Notes under the pieces: model-generated
Seen by the model: only the letters and a program-made list of their open reading frames with translations
Told to the model about the DNA's origin: nothing
Database searches by the model: none
Shown: one piece after another, positions 61,948 through 64,000 of the stretch
Layout of the letters: every line of letters starts with the position of its first letter
How positions within the stretch are numbered: the first letter of the stretch is position 1
NCBI RefSeq assembly: GCF_008806385.1
Contig: NZ_VZZK01000011.1
Span: 1-64,000 of the forward strand
Direction: 5' to 3'
Length of the DNA stretch: 64,000 nt
Origin: Methylobacterium soli
Lineage (GTDB): Bacteria; Pseudomonadota; Alphaproteobacteria; Rhizobiales; Beijerinckiaceae
Position numbers and translations under genes: made by a program

Positions 61948-64000
61948 TCAGCGCGGCGGCGGGGCCGCCTCGGCCTGGCCCTGCTGGATCAGGGGCGTGA
62001 TGCGCCGGACCGTGACGCGCCGGTTCTCCCGCGCGGCGTTCTGCGTGTTCACCTTCAGGTACTGCTCGCCATAGCCCTGCGTCGTCAGGTTCTCGGGCGG
62101 CACCTGGAATTGCTGGGTCAGCACGGTCGCGACCGATTGCGCCCGGCGGTCCGAGAGGGACAGGTTGTCGATATCGGCCCCGACCGCGTCTGTGTAGCCC
62201 TCGATCAGGAACACCTCCTGCGGGTTGGCGCGGATCGCCTGGTTGATCGCGGCCGCGATGGTGGAAAGCCGCGCCGCCTGATCCGGCGTCACCGTGAAGG
62301 AGCCCGATTCGAAGTTGATCGTGTCGATGTCGACGCTGCGCATGCGGGCCCGCAATTGCGGGCTGTAGCGGACCTGATCGAGCGTGTAGCGCCGCTCGAT
62401 CGGAACCACCGGAGGCGCCGACAGGGCCTCGTAGACGCTGCGCTCGTCCGCCCGGTCGTACTCCACGACGTAGCGCTCGCGCGGGATGCGGATATCGGGC
62501 GGCGGCAGGGCGACCACGTCGTCGTAGATCGGGCGCGGCCGGCCGCCAGAGGCGTTGTCGATCAGCACCACCTCGCGCCCGTCGCGGAAGCGGCGCGAGC
62601 GGCGCAGCAGCCGCCCGTCATCGTCCACCACGGTGACGATGACCTCGCCGCCGGGGCGCTGCAGGTAGGTGACGGTGTCGGCGCCCCGGCGCTCGCTGCG
62701 ATAGGCGCCCCGGTCGAGATCGCGGAAGCGCTCGTTCTCGTCGTGGCGGATGAAGTAGCCGTCGCGGTCGCGCACGATGATGCGGCCGGGCTCGCGGATA
62801 TAGGTGCGCCCGTCCTCATTGTACTCGCGCCGGTCCCGCCGGATCCGCTCGTAATCCCGAATATTGTCGTCGTCATCGCGAAAGCCGCCCGGAACGTAGC
62901 CGGGGCGGCCGGGCGTGTTGAAGCCGCCTGCATCGCGCGGGCCGCGCTCGTCCCGGCCGCCGCGCTCGTCGGTCCGCCCGGCCGGCAAGCCGCCGGCCCC
63001 GGGCGGGGCGGCCTCCGGCGCCGGGACGGGCTGGCCGGGAACGCCCGGACGGGCATTCGGGGCGGCGCCCGGTGCGCTCCTGAGATTGCCGCCGGCGCCC
63101 GGAGGCGCGGCATCGGGCTGGACCGGACGGCCCGGAACGCCCGGCGCCGCGTTCGGGGCCTGGACGGGACGACCGGGCACGCCGGGTGCCGCGTTGGGAG
63201 CCAGGCCGGGCGCGGTGTTGGGTGGCGCGGCGCCGGGACGCGGCGCGTCGGAACTCGGCGCATCCGGGCGCGGCGCTCCGGCATCCGGCCGGACCGGGCG
63301 ACCGGGAATTCCTGGCGCGGCGTTGGGCGCCGTGCGTTCGGCGGGGGCGCCGCGCGGCTCGGGCGCACGCTGCGGCTCGGGCGCACGCTGCGGCTCGGGG
63401 GCGGCCTGCGGCGCGGGTGCACGCTGGGGCGTCGGCGCCGGGCGCTGGGCCGGCGAGGTGTCGCTGCCCGGCGCGCGCCGCTCGGGCGCGGCGGTATCGC
63501 GGCGCTCCTGTCCCGGCGCCTCGCGCCGATCGGGCGCGGCCCGCTCGGGGGTGGCGGGCCGTTCGGGGTTGCGGTCGCGGGCGGCCGGGCGCTCGTCGGG
63601 GTCTCGCCGGTCCGGACGCGCGGCGGGGGCGCGGTCCTCGCGCGGCTCCGGACGCTCTTGCCGCTCTTGCCGCGGCGCGGGCCGTTCGGGCGCACGCTCC
63701 GGGCGCGCCTCCGGCGCGCGGTCCTGGCGCGTCTCGGGCGCGCGTTCCGGGCGCGCTGCCGGCCGTTCCTCGCGGCGCTCCGGGGCCGCACGCTCCGGGC
63801 GCGGCTCGGGCCGGGCCGCGGGCGGGGCGGCGCGCTCGGATGCCGGGCCCCGTTCCGGGGCCGGCCGTTCCGGGGCCGCGCGCTCCGGGGCCGCCCGCTC
63901 CGGGCGTGCCCCGCGCGGGCCGTCGCCGCCGCCGCGCGGGCCCTCGCCGCCGCCGCGTGGACCTTCGCCACCACCACGCGGGCCCTCGCCGCCGGGGCCG
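61948..64000 (-). CDS. OmpA-family protein with long Pro/Arg/Gly-rich N-terminal region (partial)
   Basis: The frame is open from the stop at 61948 to the right edge, so the start lies outside the window; at least 683 residues are visible. The C-terminal 120 residues are an OmpA/MotB peptidoglycan-binding domain (INFESGSFTVTPDQAARL, LIEGYTDAVGADIDNLSLS, LTTQGYGEQYLKV). In front is a domain with RPRPIYDDVVALPPPDIRI and IREPGRIIVRDRDGYFIRHDE. The N-terminal 350 residues are low-complexity: repeats of APNAAPGVPGRPV-type, then PERAAPERAAPE and EGPRGGGEGPRGGGDG. Known in Rhizobiales as an OmpA-family cell-wall linked protein. An apparent start at 63180 is internal. Confidence 0.85.
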   Translation of the reverse strand, partial: GPGGEGPRGGGEGPRGGGEGPRGGGDGPRGARPERAAPERAAPERPAPERGPASERAAPPAARPEPRPERAAPERREERPAARPERAPETRQDRAPEARPERAPERPAPRQERQERPEPREDRAPAARPDRRDPDERPAARDRNPERPATPERAAPDRREAPGQERRDTAAPERRAPGSDTSPAQRPAPTPQRAPAPQAAPEPQRAPEPQRAPEPRGAPAERTAPNAAPGIPGRPVRPDAGAPRPDAPSSDAPRPGAAPPNTAPGLAPNAAPGVPGRPVQAPNAAPGVPGRPVQPDAAPPGAGGNLRSAPGAAPNARPGVPGQPVPAPEAAPPGAGGLPAGRTDERGGRDERGPRDAGGFNTPGRPGYVPGGFRDDDDNIRDYERIRRDRREYNEDGRTYIREPGRIIVRDRDGYFIRHDENERFRDLDRGAYRSERRGADTVTYLQRPGGEVIVTVVDDDGRLLRRSRRFRDGREVVLIDNASGGRPRPIYDDVVALPPPDIRIPRERYVVEYDRADERSVYEALSAPPVVPIERRYTLDQVRYSPQLRARMRSVDIDTINFESGSFTVTPDQAARLSTIAAAINQAIRANPQEVFLIEGYTDAVGADIDNLSLSDRRAQSVATVLTQQFQVPPENLTTQGYGEQYLKVNTQNAARENRRVTVRRITPLIQQGQAEAAPPPR

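Overview
The window is high-GC alphaproteobacterial chromosome. Gene content points to Methylobacteriaceae (Methylobacterium or Methylorubrum-like): a four-subunit NAD-linked formate dehydrogenase without fdsC, EcfG/NepR-type general-stress genes, and many small exported proteins. This assignment is inference from gene content, not from a database search.

Layout. 1-5.4 kb is accessory DNA: AT-richer sequence, two DUF4214-repeat proteins, an orphan protein and a 45-nt 3' fragment of a tRNA-Phe gene that looks like the attachment-site duplicate of an integrated island. 5.7-7.6 kb holds three small exported proteins. 7.6-12.8 kb (minus strand) is the formate dehydrogenase operon fdsG-fdsB-fdsA-fdsD. 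13-18.6 kb holds a small exported protein, a methyltransferase, a YedY-like molybdoenzyme coupled to a flavin reductase, a DEAD-box helicase and an Ala/Pro-rich membrane protein. 18.9-23.7 kb holds a DUF6925-like protein, a NarX/NarL-type two-component pair, a TenA-family protein and a DJ-1/PfpI protein. 23.8-30.3 kb holds an amino-acid permease, an MBL-fold hydrolase, an L,D-transpeptidase-like protein and a large ABC protein with a degenerate ATPase domain.

30.6-41.9 kb is one long, translationally coupled plus-strand operon. It encodes Alternative Complex III (ActA, ActB, a fused ActC-ActD, ActE, ActF and a small partner protein) followed directly by a caa3-type cytochrome c oxidase (subunits II, I, III, IV). 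Together these would make a quinol:cytochrome c oxidoreductase and a terminal oxidase, a self-contained respiratory branch.

42-47.5 kb holds a class II glutamine amidotransferase, an ECF sigma factor whose N-terminus looks like a fused NepR anti-sigma domain, a DUF1236 protein, a second NepR-like protein, a Gdx/SugE-type SMR exporter behind a candidate guanidine-II riboswitch, mscL, pssA and psd. 47.6-48.4 kb is a tandem array of 198-bp palindromic units. 48.4-64 kb holds an Atm1-type ABC exporter, a LysM protein, a LOG-family protein, a 28-residue membrane protein with a near-perfect EcfG-type promoter, a GGDEF-EAL protein, a cupredoxin, an orphan RND adaptor, tRNA-Val(CAC), a PAS protein, a glutamyl-tRNA synthetase, an MFS transporter and a long Pro-rich OmpA-family protein running off the right end.

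The most unusual items are the NepR-sigma fusion with a second NepR-like protein nearby and an EcfG-type promoter in the same window, the ActC-ActD fusion operon, the ABC protein with no Walker A lysine and three ENxLFG segments, and the 198-bp repeat array.
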